Assembly: GCA_039545295.1 (NCBI GenBank)
Contig: BCIK01000014.1
Coordinates: forward strand, 104,976 to 168,975
Direction: 5' to 3'
Source of the DNA: Udeniomyces pyricola
Taxonomy: Eukaryota > Basidiomycota > Tremellomycetes > Cystofilobasidiales > Mrakiaceae
Length of the DNA: 64,000 nt
Shown here: positions 12,406 through 23,188 of the stretch, piece after piece
Layout: every line of letters begins with the position of its first letter
Numbering within the stretch: position 1 is the first letter of the stretch
Translations under genes and position numbers: made by a program
Notes under the pieces: model-generated
Told to the model about the DNA's origin: nothing
What the model saw: only the letters and a program-made list of their open reading frames with translations
Databases searched by the model: none

Positions 12406-14698
12406 GATGAGGCAAGATAAAATCCAGGGCAGTGAACAAGGGACTGAGCGGCGAAGAAGGTTGGGCTAGGTTAAGCAATGGGCTGGGTGAGGGGTGGCAG
12501 AGAACGAAGGGGAGGAACCGAAGCCGAAGCTGGAAACGATGACCGATGACATATTCATATCATTGACACGTCACATATCGATCATCAATCATCAATCATC
12601 CTTGGAGCTTGGATCATCGCTCCGCTGAACATTTCTTCGACGTCCGCGTTGGGAACGGCAGGGGGATTTCATCCCTTTTCCGGAGGGATCATTTTTATCT
12701 CTCGCTATCACTACTAAGAGGCGTCCGAAATCTCACTAAGGCCCCCCTTCTGTTGAGATTCGCTAAGGTCGCCTTGCAGGTTGCACGCTGCATTGCACAG
12801 CTCGCACCTGACATGCCAAACTTCGAAACATTGTCACTCAAATATGCATGATGATCATACAAAATCATACTCGACACTGCCAGGCGACACCGCCTCACCT
12901 GCATGCAGGATGACCTGGATATAGTATGCTGCGTCAAACGGGTACTGAAGTGAGTAGGTCGACATGAGATTGACCATCAAGGGGTTCAAGATTCCCTACG
13001 CAAGAGAGGCCAAACGATCGATCAAACCAAGTCTGTGACAATATATGCGATGAAGCCTCGGACACAAGAGCTCTACTGGTCATCTTCCGCTGCCCAAAGG
13101 GACAGCAAGAGGTGACGAAAAGAGGAAGGAAAGGTAGGTAGAAAGGTAGGTGGAAAAGAAGGGACAGTTCAAGAGGAAGGAGGGAGTTGAAGAGGAAAAG
13201 AGAGTCGAAGAGGAAGGGAGGAGTCGAACAAGGACAGAAGGGGATAGAAAGCAATCAGACACGTCCCACGACCCCGACATCGCCCATCAGCACCCTCGAA
13301 CAAGCAAGGGGCCATCAGAGCTCAGTCCACTTCATCGACGGCGCCGCGCGCACCCTCACGCCAGCACAAGGCCAGACAGAGAAAAGAAGCAGCAGCAGCC
13401 ACCGCATGTCCTCCGTGAAGGGGTCCGGGTGGTCGTCTCATCGTCTCGCTTGAAATGATGTGGCTAGTGTAAACTAGCGAGACCAGTTGTTTCTCTATAG
13501 AAATGAATCCTGCAGAGTCTGTCGAGCCAAACACAAAACAGTAGTGCACAGTAAGCATGACAAGAGCCGAGGGAGGGGACAGACCGAAGCAGGCATAGGC
13601 CAAAGCAGGCATAGACCAAAGCAAAGGGGTAGGCCGGAGCAAAGGGGTAGGAAAGGCAACGAACGTGGTCAATGAAGAATCACCATTCGCCCGGGCCAAA
13701 CCACGAGTTATATACTTCCCTTCGGCCACCGCCACCAGTCACCTCTCCCCTCCGTTGCCATGGCCATCTTCGATTTACTTTAGTTCGCTCGACAATGCGA
13801 GCCGGCCGACATTCACGACATCTCCATCATGAGCTAGCTCCACTCTCCAAATATTCGAGATCCACGCGTGGGACCACCCCATTCTTCCATGCAACTTACC
13901 GTCATGTGCGATAGACATGTTTGAATGCCGCGAAAGAATTATGGGTCAAAACCATCAAGATATGACCTCGTTTCGAGGGGGAATCGAGGGGGGGAGGGAG
14001 GTTGAATGTACGTATTCGGCGGTGATCGATGATGGCGCGCACACGCGACGGATGAAGTGATCGAGTAGAAAAGATGATGATCGCGCAAACCGCATCCGTT
14101 CAGTGGGAGTGTACGGTGACGATTGAGTACTGCTGGACTTGTAAAACGTATGACAGGTAGCAAGGAAAGATGTTGGACTGTATGGGATAGACACGTATAG
14201 CAAATTTCCATGAGCCCTCGAATCTGAATACATATGCGCACCCTGCCCTCTGATGTGGAGGAAAAAGCTAGAACTGGAACGATCTATTGTTCGATTCATT
14301 GATATTGTCAATATTTAGGTGCGTTTGTTTGGGCTGATCGATGATCGACAGCGTCGGGCGAGCGTTTAGATTCCCCTGTCGCAGAGGTCTTTGGCGCCAA
14401 CTGGCTAAGTGCAAGATGCGCTCATGTCTCCTTTTAACCGTCAAACGTCGAGTCCCCTCCCTCCTTTGTCGCCCACTTTGTCTTTCTGACACCCTCATCC
14501 TGTCCCTCTCATAGACCGCTCCTGTCCATTCGTACTCTTTGGCCCCATTCAGCACAACACTTTGCACGCAAGCCCTGGCGGCAGCTTCCTTGCCTTCTCC
14601 CTTTCCCCTCTTTCTCAGCTCTCGTCGCCTTGGTCTCGCTAGACTGCTGTTCTTCAACACCCGCAACTCTTCCTGCATCCTCAATAACTCTCTGTGAG
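12406..14698. promoter_or_regulatory. Divergent intergenic region carrying repeat copy A
   Basis: It separates the UBL gene (leftward) from the Ser/Pro-rich gene (rightward). Apart from the 675-bp repeat at 13101-13775, no gene is supported in 12406-13100 or 13776-14698. A minus-strand open frame at 14268-14813 overlaps the start of the rightward gene and has no recognisable content. Confidence 0.5.
13101..13775 (-). repeat. 675-bp dispersed repeat, copy A
   Basis: This stretch is the reverse complement of 36381-37055. It has the same length and one difference that I could find (near 13148). It begins GACAGCAAGAGGTGACG and ends CATGGCCATCTTCGATT; the flanks diverge at once on both sides. Inside, tandem units of the type GGTAGGCCGGAGCAAAG and GCATAGGCCAAAGCAGG lie at about 13580-13650. 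A 9-bp subterminal inverted repeat (AGAGGTGAC at 13108 and GTCACCTCT at 13738) is present, but I see no clear terminal repeat or target duplication. An open frame of 137 codons on the repeat's own strand is shared by both copies and resembles no known protein. Confidence 0.9.
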
Positions 14699-17600
14699 AT
14701 GTCGGCGCCAAGTTCACTCCCATCCCAATCCTCCCTGCCGTACCTTCAGCCCGTGACGGCTCCCTCTTCTCCCAACCGGCCGGACCGTTCTCCGCCCTCC
14801 GGTTCGGTCTCACCCCATTCAGCGCGACAGGACCCTCAGTTCAGCTCCCTTGCCCTCAATATCGACGATCAAGTCTGGGTGGCTCACAGAGGCGCTCTTG
14901 CCGATGGTCCTGCTCAAGGATTTAGAAGGGAGACCAAGAGAAAGCATGCTCCACCTCACCTCATCCTGCAATCGGAACGCGACGACGGTGAACGAGGAGA
15001 AGCGGCTGCCAATGCAGAAGCTGAAACCTCCCCCCAATCCTTATCGGGTTTCGTTGGTATGGCTGGCGTCGGATGTGGAACGACCCACCTCGGTCGAATC
15101 GTCTCGGATCATGCCGTCAAAGAGCATACTGTAGCATCAACGTCCTCGACTATGGCTGATTTCGCCGCGTCTCCTGGTCGGCCGCATGCGATCTCAAGTC
15201 GCGTCGACGATCATGGGCCCGCTGCTGCTCTACCTTCTGCATTGAGTCCTACGTTGCCTTCCGCTCCCATTCTCTCATCTCCTTCCTCCACGATTTCTGC
15301 AAGTCCGATATCACCTGCAATTACGGCGACATTTGCTCTGCGACCCCGGTCGTTTTCTCCTTTGCACCCACCTCAGATTCCCCTCCCGCCCGTCCCGACG
15401 CGTGGTTCGCCTTCCCCTTTTTCGCCTTCTCATCTCCTAGCGTCTCCTTTCCAATCGCCTTTATCTGCCACCCTTACGCCCCACCTCTCTCGACAATCTT
15501 CCTCGGCCTCTTTGAAACCTCTGCGCCCTGCTTCGCCTGCATTCAATCCGCCTCCCCGACCACCTCCATCGATCCCACTGCCCACGCTCCCGCAAGGGCC
15601 GAGCGGCTTTCGAGACGTCTCGGTCGTACCCAAGAGTCCAACGGGCATTTTCGCCTCTCGCAACAAGTCGACTGTTGTCGCTGAAGCCAATCAAGGATTC
15701 TCGTCGGGAGACCGGAGGCCGAGCCAGGCCGTTGTGCAATATCCGCAGGAAGGTATGTTGGCTTCACAGAGTTGGAACATTGATAATACTCAACAACATA
15801 TCGCATCAGCAGGGCTGATCTCCCATAGTATCTCTTTCTCTCGCTTACGTTTCCAGAGTATGGACACCTCGCTCGCCAACAGCACCCAACGCTTAGGCCC
15901 TCAGACGTGGTAGGGAATTCGCTCCTCCCGCCAAGTCGTCCTAGTTTTACCTCCTCATCGTTGTCATCAACATCCTCCTCGGCGCCTACTTCTGGTCTGC
16001 CTCAGTCCACCTGGGCATCCTCATCCAACCCCACAACCCAGCCAAGCCCCAGCTCTCCGCCTCGTAACCACATCGAGCAAATCCTGGAAACGCCAAAGAA
16101 CTTGCCCCGAGGCCTGTCTTCTCCCACTTCTTCCTCTCTTGAATCCACCCCAGCTTTGCATCGATCATCATCATACTCGACCATATCGACATCCTCTTCG
16201 TCCTCGTCCTTCAGTACCGGTCACGGGCGGCGGGTCTCGTCAACCACGGCGTCAGTCAAACCTCGGTCAACGCTCTCGGGCGGCGATTACGACACGACAC
16301 CGAAGAAGAGATCGAGCTTGTCTGCCGAGATCATGATACAAGAGGGAGACAAGGCGGTATATACAGAAGAGGATAGAGCCGACTTGAACGGCATCCAAGA
16401 GCTTCGCAGCATGATGAAGGCAGAAGAAAGTTTGAACCTGATTTCTGCAAGCAGGTCTGAAGTAGACGGTTCTGAATCGGACGTGAGTAAAAAGGCTCCG
16501 TTACATTTATTTGGTCCACTGTCACCAGTGATCCGAGTCCAATGACGTTGATGATGTCGTTACCGTTGTGATGATTGGCTCAGTCGGACCTAGACCTGTG
16601 CAGACCTCTCTCGACCGGCGAGCTACGAAATCGACTTGTTTTGCCCCCTCTCGCCAAACTTCCGACCAGTCCCCCCGATTCCCCTCATGTCGCTATCAGA
16701 TCACCTAAGGTGCATCGACAATCCTCCATTCCACCTCCTGCGCGTCCGAGTCCTGGCGGCTGGTCGAGCGGGAGCGAAGAGGATGAAAGTCATGCGATAG
16801 GTAGGGACCTTCGAATAGCCATGAGCAGCAAGTTACAGCATGGTGGCCGGAACAGGGTCGCATCTGCTCCAGAAGGTCAGCAGGACAAGTTTGAGTTTGA
16901 CGTTGCTCGCAAGTCCTCATCAGGAAGGAAGAGCACGACTAAGGAGTTACTAGTCTCGTTTCCTCAACCGCCTGTCTCGGCCTCGGCCTCCCTCGCCTCC
17001 CTCTCGTCAACCTGCTCACCCTTTCGCCTGCGCTCGCGTCCGCCGTCGTCGTTCCCTTCGAGTTCCTCTCTCCCTTCTCTTTCCGCCACTGCTGCAGTCA
17101 CCAGCGACGAGACTCGTCCCACCATCTTTACGACCTCACCCTCCACTGTTGCTATCAACCATTCAAACTCGTCCCAGCCTGGTTCTGATTCGAGTGAACC
17201 CCCTTCCACAATTGTCGCAGTGAATCATCCCTCTTCGTCACGTTCCTTTCTTTCATCGACGTCATCGAACACCGAACCCGTGGAAGATAATCCAAGCGCG
17301 CCCCGAGCACTCCGGCGACCGGCGTCCGTCTATTCGCTCGATCCTAATGGGGGTCTCCGTACGCCGAGTGGTCGACTCCTTCCCAAGCCTCAGCCGCCCC
17401 CATCGTCTTTTTCCAACTCGCCCGGCAGCATCGCCCTTTCCTCTCCAGCAGGCTCGCGGCCGCACTCAGGCGTATCGTCGTTCTCGTCTCAGCGGGAAGA
17501 AGAAGGACTGGTTGATGTTTGGGGAGACGTCGAGGTTCCACACGATGACGGCATCACCGGGAGGCTTTCTCTCAAACCCCAACCAAAGCGGACATCGAGT

Positions 17601-18851
17601 GCGAGCTCAGCAAGCGACCGGGTGACGTCGAACGAATTACTGAAGCGGGATAGGAATGATCGAGCGGCGATGGTCGAGGCGACGTTGAGGGTGCTCGAGC
17701 GAAGGGGCTCGCCCGCTGCGGTCAGAACATTACAGCCCCAGAAAGAACGCGAGGGAACCCAAACCGGTGATCAGGCCACTCTGGTGATAGCAACGGCGCC
17801 TTCTTCCACATCGGTTCTTCCCCAAGCTGTATCCAAACTTTCCTCGCCTTCGCCCCGACTACTTCCTAGGCCATCATATGGCACGGGCTCCCAGCTTCGA
17901 CGAGTGAGCTCGATGGCCATTCGCCCGAGCGCTGTAACTGGGCCTGGACTTCAGCAAGGGGCAAGTTCAGCTTCGACCGTTGCGTCCAGTTCTACGATGA
18001 GCCACCAGGTCTCGGCACCGATTGGACCTCCTCGTCGCGTCTCTGCTGGATCGATTCCAACAGGCCCTGCCACCGTACCCTCAGCTCCTGCAACACCGCC
18101 CATCCGACCCACCGTTGGCCACACATTTCCTCGCAAGCCCCCTCCTCCGTTGACAGCATCTGTCTTTAACCCCCGGCCGGCTCCTTCCGGACCGTTCACT
18201 ACTTCCCCTTTGCCGCCCCCAACCAAGCCAGTTCTATCTGCTCCCAATCTCTCTCGAGCGTCGACGGCTCCACCATCTGTTCCCCTTGCGCCTCCTCCCG
18301 CTCCTTCCTACGGAGCGACGCTTTCGCCAGCACCAACATCTTCATATCTCGCCGCTCTTTCCCTTAGTCAGTCTACTCGGCAACTCATGATTGAAAACAC
18401 ACTCCCGCTTCGAATCGCCAAAAAACCATCGCACCTCGCCCTGCGAAGCGTTTCTTCAAGCGACGCACAAAACAAGACCGGTGCCCCATCGAGTCCAAAC
18501 CTACTCTCCCCATCAACTCCTTCCCGGCTGCCATCTCTTCAGCGACGGGCAAGCACTAATTCCCTGCTTCGTACGCCCTCCGCTAACGGGCGAAAGCCAG
18601 TTCCTCCTATCGCCCCTTCCACTGTGGCTAGCTCTGACGCATCGGCAGGCGGTGTCCGCTCGATTCCATCGCCATCTCGCCCGATGTTGCGAGGTCGATC
18701 TGGCTCATCGTCCACCTCCTACCCTTCGAGTCAGCTCATGAATGGGTTTTCGACCCCTATCGCCTCGAGCGGTGTTCCTGTTCGTCTGTCTAAGCCTCGA
18801 GGAGTCAGTGGGACGCCCCCTTCTTCTTTCCAACCGGCTTTGCACTCCTGA
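14699..18851 (+). CDS. Large Ser/Pro-rich low-complexity protein, function unknown
   Basis: Three exons, 14699-15752, 15857-16482 and 16584-18851, with agreeing phases; 1315 residues. The introns are 104 and 101 nt with GTATGT and GTGAGT donors. Nearly all of the product is Ser/Pro/Thr/Ala-rich and likely disordered, with many SP and TP dipeptides that could be phosphorylated by proline-directed kinases. Less biased islands are FSSLALNIDDQVWVAHRG near the start, TEEDRADLNGIQELRSMMKA at the end of exon 2, ALRRPASVYSLDPNGGLRTP, and EEEGLVDVWGDVEVPHDDG followed by LLKRDRNDRAAMVEATLRVL in exon 3. Poly-Pro stretches such as KPPPPLTA and PLPPPTKP could bind SH3 or WW domains. I recognise no domain. 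The start at 14699 is the ATG just after a TCTGTGAG context; upstream in-frame sequence to about 14630 is open. Confidence 0.75.
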
Positions 18852-19625
18852 GTGACCTATCACGATCACCAGGATCACTCCTTTTTGTTTCTTTTTATCT
18901 TTCTTTCTCTCAATTTTCATTTTAATTAATTCTACATGATCCCTGACCTTCGTTGTTTTGAGACTTTCTTTCCTTTGCCTGCTCGAGCGCTAGTGTTTCT
19001 AGCAAGGGGTCATTTTTTATTTTATTATTTTCCTGCTGCTCTGTCGACATCCTCAACTTGCTTTTTGCTTCGCTGCTTTGGCTTTATAACTTTTTTTTTT
19101 ATACGTCGGCTCTTCTCTGTACTTTGCTTCTCCTTTTTCTCTTCTTTGACTTCCTCCTGCATAGTCTCTAGCCTCCTTCCCTTCTCCCTCTTTATCGTGT
19201 TAGCAACCATGTGGATTTTCTCTCATTCATTGTTTGTGTCTCTCATTCCGACTTGCTCACGTTCGTTTATATTTATTCGCCTCGATCCTCTCCCTTGTTT
19301 CTTATTTGTTCCGCTATAGTTGTCGTCTATCCTTTGAGTCTTATTGCTCCTCTGATTGATCGTGTTTTTCTAGATTCATCGGTTGGGATGAGGGCAAATT
19401 TCCAAAGATGGAATGTTGCCCGGTTGCCGGTCATACTGTGACCATTACATGTCAGGAAAGTCTCAGATGCCAAACCGGCCCTTTGCGCCTTTGCTGCGTG
19501 CTTCGAGCTGCACTCATCGATCATCATCAACATATCAGCCTTCTTCATTCGCGACATCAATTCCGCACTCCTCCATCGGACAACATAACCCATCTACTCC
19601 GCATCATCACAACACAACACGACGC
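18852..19625. other. T/C-rich intergenic region
   Basis: 3' region of the Ser/Pro-rich gene and promoter of SNX4. It is very T-rich (about 18880-19320) and contains no supported gene. Confidence 0.45.
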
Positions 19626-22418
19626 ATGCCCCAATCCCCTCTCGAAGACATTGATACGTTTGAGTCTGTGCAGTGGGAAGAAGTGCCTCCGACGCTATCG
19701 ACGCAGAACTCGTCCTCGAGCCCCCTCGGAGGCTATGCCGACCAGACCTTGGCGGGAGGTTCGACGGACCCTCGACATCGCAGCGTGCACGGTGCTCCGG
19801 CGAATAAGGGAAAGGGAAGGGAGTCCTCTACTCCTACCGCGACTAGCAGTGGGGTGGATGGAACTAGTACGGACCGGTCAGGTGCAGGAGCTGGGGATGA
19901 GGGATCCCAATGGGACGGATGGGTCGAGGCGAGGATCGTCGATTACAAGAAGGAGATCGTCGATGGTAAAGAGAGTCACGTTACGTTTGGCGTGCATACC
20001 AGGGTGAGTTCAGGTTGGCGCGATCCCTGACGTTGAGCGATGGTTTGGACGGATCAAGGGACGGTCGAGGGGGAGATAGAGAGGGCGACGCAGCGGTTGC
20101 GGATATCAGCTTGAGAGATGGGGAACAGGCTGGGCCCTTTGCCACTTGACATTCCCATCATTTGACCGGGAGATGGCTGTTCGGATCAGATAGTTTCGGC
20201 TAAGTTGATATGGGATTACCCCCTCAGAGGCATGAACCAGAGTATGGACTAATCCCATCCCTTGTCTTGTCGGCTGTGTCTGCCCGTCCTCTACCTTTCC
20301 ATCGCGTCACAACCTCCGACATTCCGTCTTCGTCTTGCATCAGACCAACTTGCCTACTTTCCCGAAGCCGGAAACCAAAGTCCGACGCCGATTTCAAGAT
20401 TTCGTCTTCCTGCACAACAACCTCGTTCGAGATTTTCAAGCTTGCGTAGTCCCTCCTCTTCCGGATAAGCACCGGATCGGTCCGTCTTTGTTGTCTTCCA
20501 TCATTCTTCTTCGCTCGGATCCAACCGAGCTGTCTCTGAAGCTGATTCTTACTCCGGCACATTTATGACAGAATACTTGCCTGGACGTGACCGATTCGGC
20601 ACCGAGTTCCTGGAAAAGCGAGTGGAAGAGTGCGTTGCTTGCTGTTTTCTGCCCGCCTTGTTCTGGACCATCGATGCCCAATAGCCAAGCGCTGACTCCT
20701 TCATACTGCTGGTAATTGTCTGATATCATTTGTACCAGCCTCCAACGATTCCTCACTCGACTCACGCGTCATCAGACTCTTCGCCGGGCCGCACTCTTCA
20801 CGTCTTTCCTCGAGGCTTCAGATTGGGTTTGTCTTATACTTTCATCTAACTTGACCTCACAAGTCTTGTGCTCATCTTTGACTTTGATGTAACTTTCACG
20901 GAACAACAGACTATCAAGATGCATCGTCATCTAGCCCATCCGCCCGGTCCTGATGCGCCTCCGTCCATCATTGACTCCATCTCGGATTCGATTGTCAACT
21001 TGACATCGGGCAAAGTTCGGAAGCCGTTGAGTAACTCGTTCACTGCGGATCTTTTTTGTCTATATCGAAGACATCAATGGTCTAGTAACGTCGCAGTGAC
21101 TTACTTGCTCGATGGTATGGTTGGGCCGGCCCTCTTTCTTTTCCTTTGCAGAGATCTCCGCTTCGAAGATATGAGAGAAAGCATGGAGCGTTTCGACTAC
21201 GGTCTGTCGGGCGTCGAAAAAGGTGCCGGGCGAGTCAAGGGTCGAGTCGGAGGTGCGTCTTCTCAACCTCCAGCTCAGGTCGTGTGGGAGGAGTGACGAA
21301 CCAAGGGGACGTACCGAACCCAAGTTTAACTTGTGTCTCTCGCTTCGGGGCCCGTCTTTTTTCTTCTTCTTTTTTTTTAGATCTGTCGGACGACTATTCG
21401 GACTTTGCTTCGAGCGTCAAGGCGCTCGGCTATCTTGAAAGCGGTATCACTGATCCGCTTAACAAGTTTGCGGATCGCATGATTGAATTCTCCAGTGTCC
21501 TGCATCACGTCGTACGTGTCACCAAGTCTTGTTTTCCTTTGCGTCGTATCCGTCGTCCTACCGATCTCTTCATAGCATACGAACTGAGATTCAAGATGTT
21601 CAACCCTCAACGCAGTCTTCGACTCCTCTGCCACCTTTCATCTCGCATCTTCACTCCCTCCTGCTCTACTCTCAAACCCACCGCACCCTCCTGGCTCTTC
21701 GCGACCAAAAGCAACTCGATTCGGAGATTCTCTCCGAGTACCTAAGCTCCGTCGTGCTTGAACGCGATCGGTTGGCGTCGCTCGTCGAGACGGGTGGACA
21801 CCCGGGCTCAGGAGCGGGCGTCGGGTTGGGAACTTACTTTAAAGATCGGGTGGAAAAGTTGAGGGGTAAGGATGATGTGGGAAGTCGGAGAGAGAGGATG
21901 AGGAAGCTAGATGGAAAGATCAAGGAAGTAAGCTCTTGTTTCTTCTTCTTCTTCTTCTTTCTTTTTATGGTTGCCGGTATGATAAAATAGGACAGAGGAG
22001 GGTTGACGAGGAGGAAGGGAGAGCCGAAGCTGAATATCCCGATCTGGACTTTCTGTACCTCTCGTGCTACTCCTCACAGCTCCAAGAAGCGGTGACGTCG
22101 GCCGTGGAGACGTCGAATGCGTTCTCTGAAGAAACTCTGCGCGAGCACGAAAACTTTGAGCTCAACAAGAAGGAGGAAATGAAGGAGCTTCTCGGGGAAT
22201 TTGCCGATGCCCAGATTGCCATGTACAAAAAAGCCATGGAAGACTGGGACAAGGTACGTTCTAGTCCATATAGAGGTCTTCTGTTTTGAAAGGAGGAATC
22301 GACGAGCGTGAGGGGATTGGAAGAAGGGGGAGTCTTGCATATCATTGACAGTTTGAATTGATTGTCTTGGAACCGTCAGGTCATACCCGTCCTGGCCCGA
22401 ATCCGTGTGGATGTTTGA
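19626..22418 (+). CDS. SNX4: Sorting nexin-4 / autophagy protein Atg24
   Basis: SNX4/Atg24 is a PX-BAR sorting nexin that retrieves cargo from endosomes and takes part in selective autophagy. Exon 1 (19626-20003) begins MPQSPLEDIDTFESVQWEEV and ends GVHTR. It splices to 20344, giving TNLPTFPKPETKVRRRFQDF and then VPPLPDKHRI, EYLPGRDRFGTEFLEKRVE and LQRFLTRLTRHQTLRRAALF; this is the PX domain with its phosphoinositide-binding RRxxDF. The BAR half follows in several exons: LRFEDMRESMERFDYGLSGV, DYSDFASSVKALGYLESGIT, SEILSEYLSSVVLERDRLAS and MYKKAMEDWDKVIPVLARIR, ending RVDV and the stop at 22416-22418. The C-terminal tail is the typical SNX4 ending. About ten exons are needed; the middle junctions are approximate. 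Confidence 0.88.
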
Positions 22419-23188
22419 GGAGGAACGTGTCCAGTAGAGGGTTTGGGTATACAATCCTCGGCCAGTGTACCAGGTTTCGATCCTCCGTCTTGACAGCTTG
22501 ACGTACCGTCTTTGCATTCCTTCGCGCGTTTCTCTTGTATATATCATAACGCGCTTCCTGCTAGCTTGTTCCCTCTCAGTTTCATTCCTCTTCTACTTTT
22601 TTTTCTTTTTTTTTCTTCATTTTTTCTTCCTCTCTATCCCTTTATGATGGCGATGTAGTGGAGAAGATGTACAACTGCAAGCCATCACGTTGAGATGTAT
22701 GTGGCGATTACAGGAGGTAATGGTCAGTCAACACGTTCACAGTGCGGACTGGATCGGAGGTGTAATATGCGCGGTCGGTCGGTACTCGGTCAGTGATGAG
22801 CGGAAGCAGTTGGGCAAATGGTGGGAAAGCGGGACAAGTACTGATGAACAGTGATGGAGATGACGGGATATGTATGGGAGGGTAGAGAGGCGAGTGGGAT
22901 GAAATAATTATATCAACTATATTAACTATATGGTGATGATTAAGTATATATATAAATGACTGAGGTAAGAGGTGGAAAAAAAGATTGGTGGATAGGATAA
23001 TTGATATGGAAATGAAACAACTGTAGTTAAGCCACAAGTGCGGTCGCAAGTCGAAGCTTTGAGAGTGTGAACTCTATGAATCCAACCAAACCAAACGACT
23101 TCCTTCACCTTTCCCCCCTCAACCTCCTCTTCCCCCCTCCCCCGTTCTTTCCCTTCTTTCCTCTTTCCCTCCCCACTCACCGCTCATC
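22419..23188. promoter_or_regulatory. SNX4 3' region and MPG1 promoter
   Basis: Contains a T-rich tract (22580-22640), an AT-rich segment (22900-22990) and a C/T-rich leader directly before the MPG1 start. No gene is seen. Confidence 0.45.

Noticed and set aside
12609..12937. Two 80-codon open frames on opposite strands upstream of repeat copy A
   Set aside because: Overlapping frames without domain, splice support or coding bias.
13322..13735. 137-codon open frame on the minus strand, repeated at 36421-36834
   Set aside because: It is inside the 675-bp repeat, much of it covers short tandem units, and no protein family is recognisable; treated as a feature of the repeat rather than a gene.
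14268..14813. 181-codon minus-strand open frame
   Set aside because: It is antisense to the start of the in-phase three-exon Ser/Pro-rich gene, Arg/Glu-rich as expected from the complement of C/T-rich sequence, and without recognisable content.
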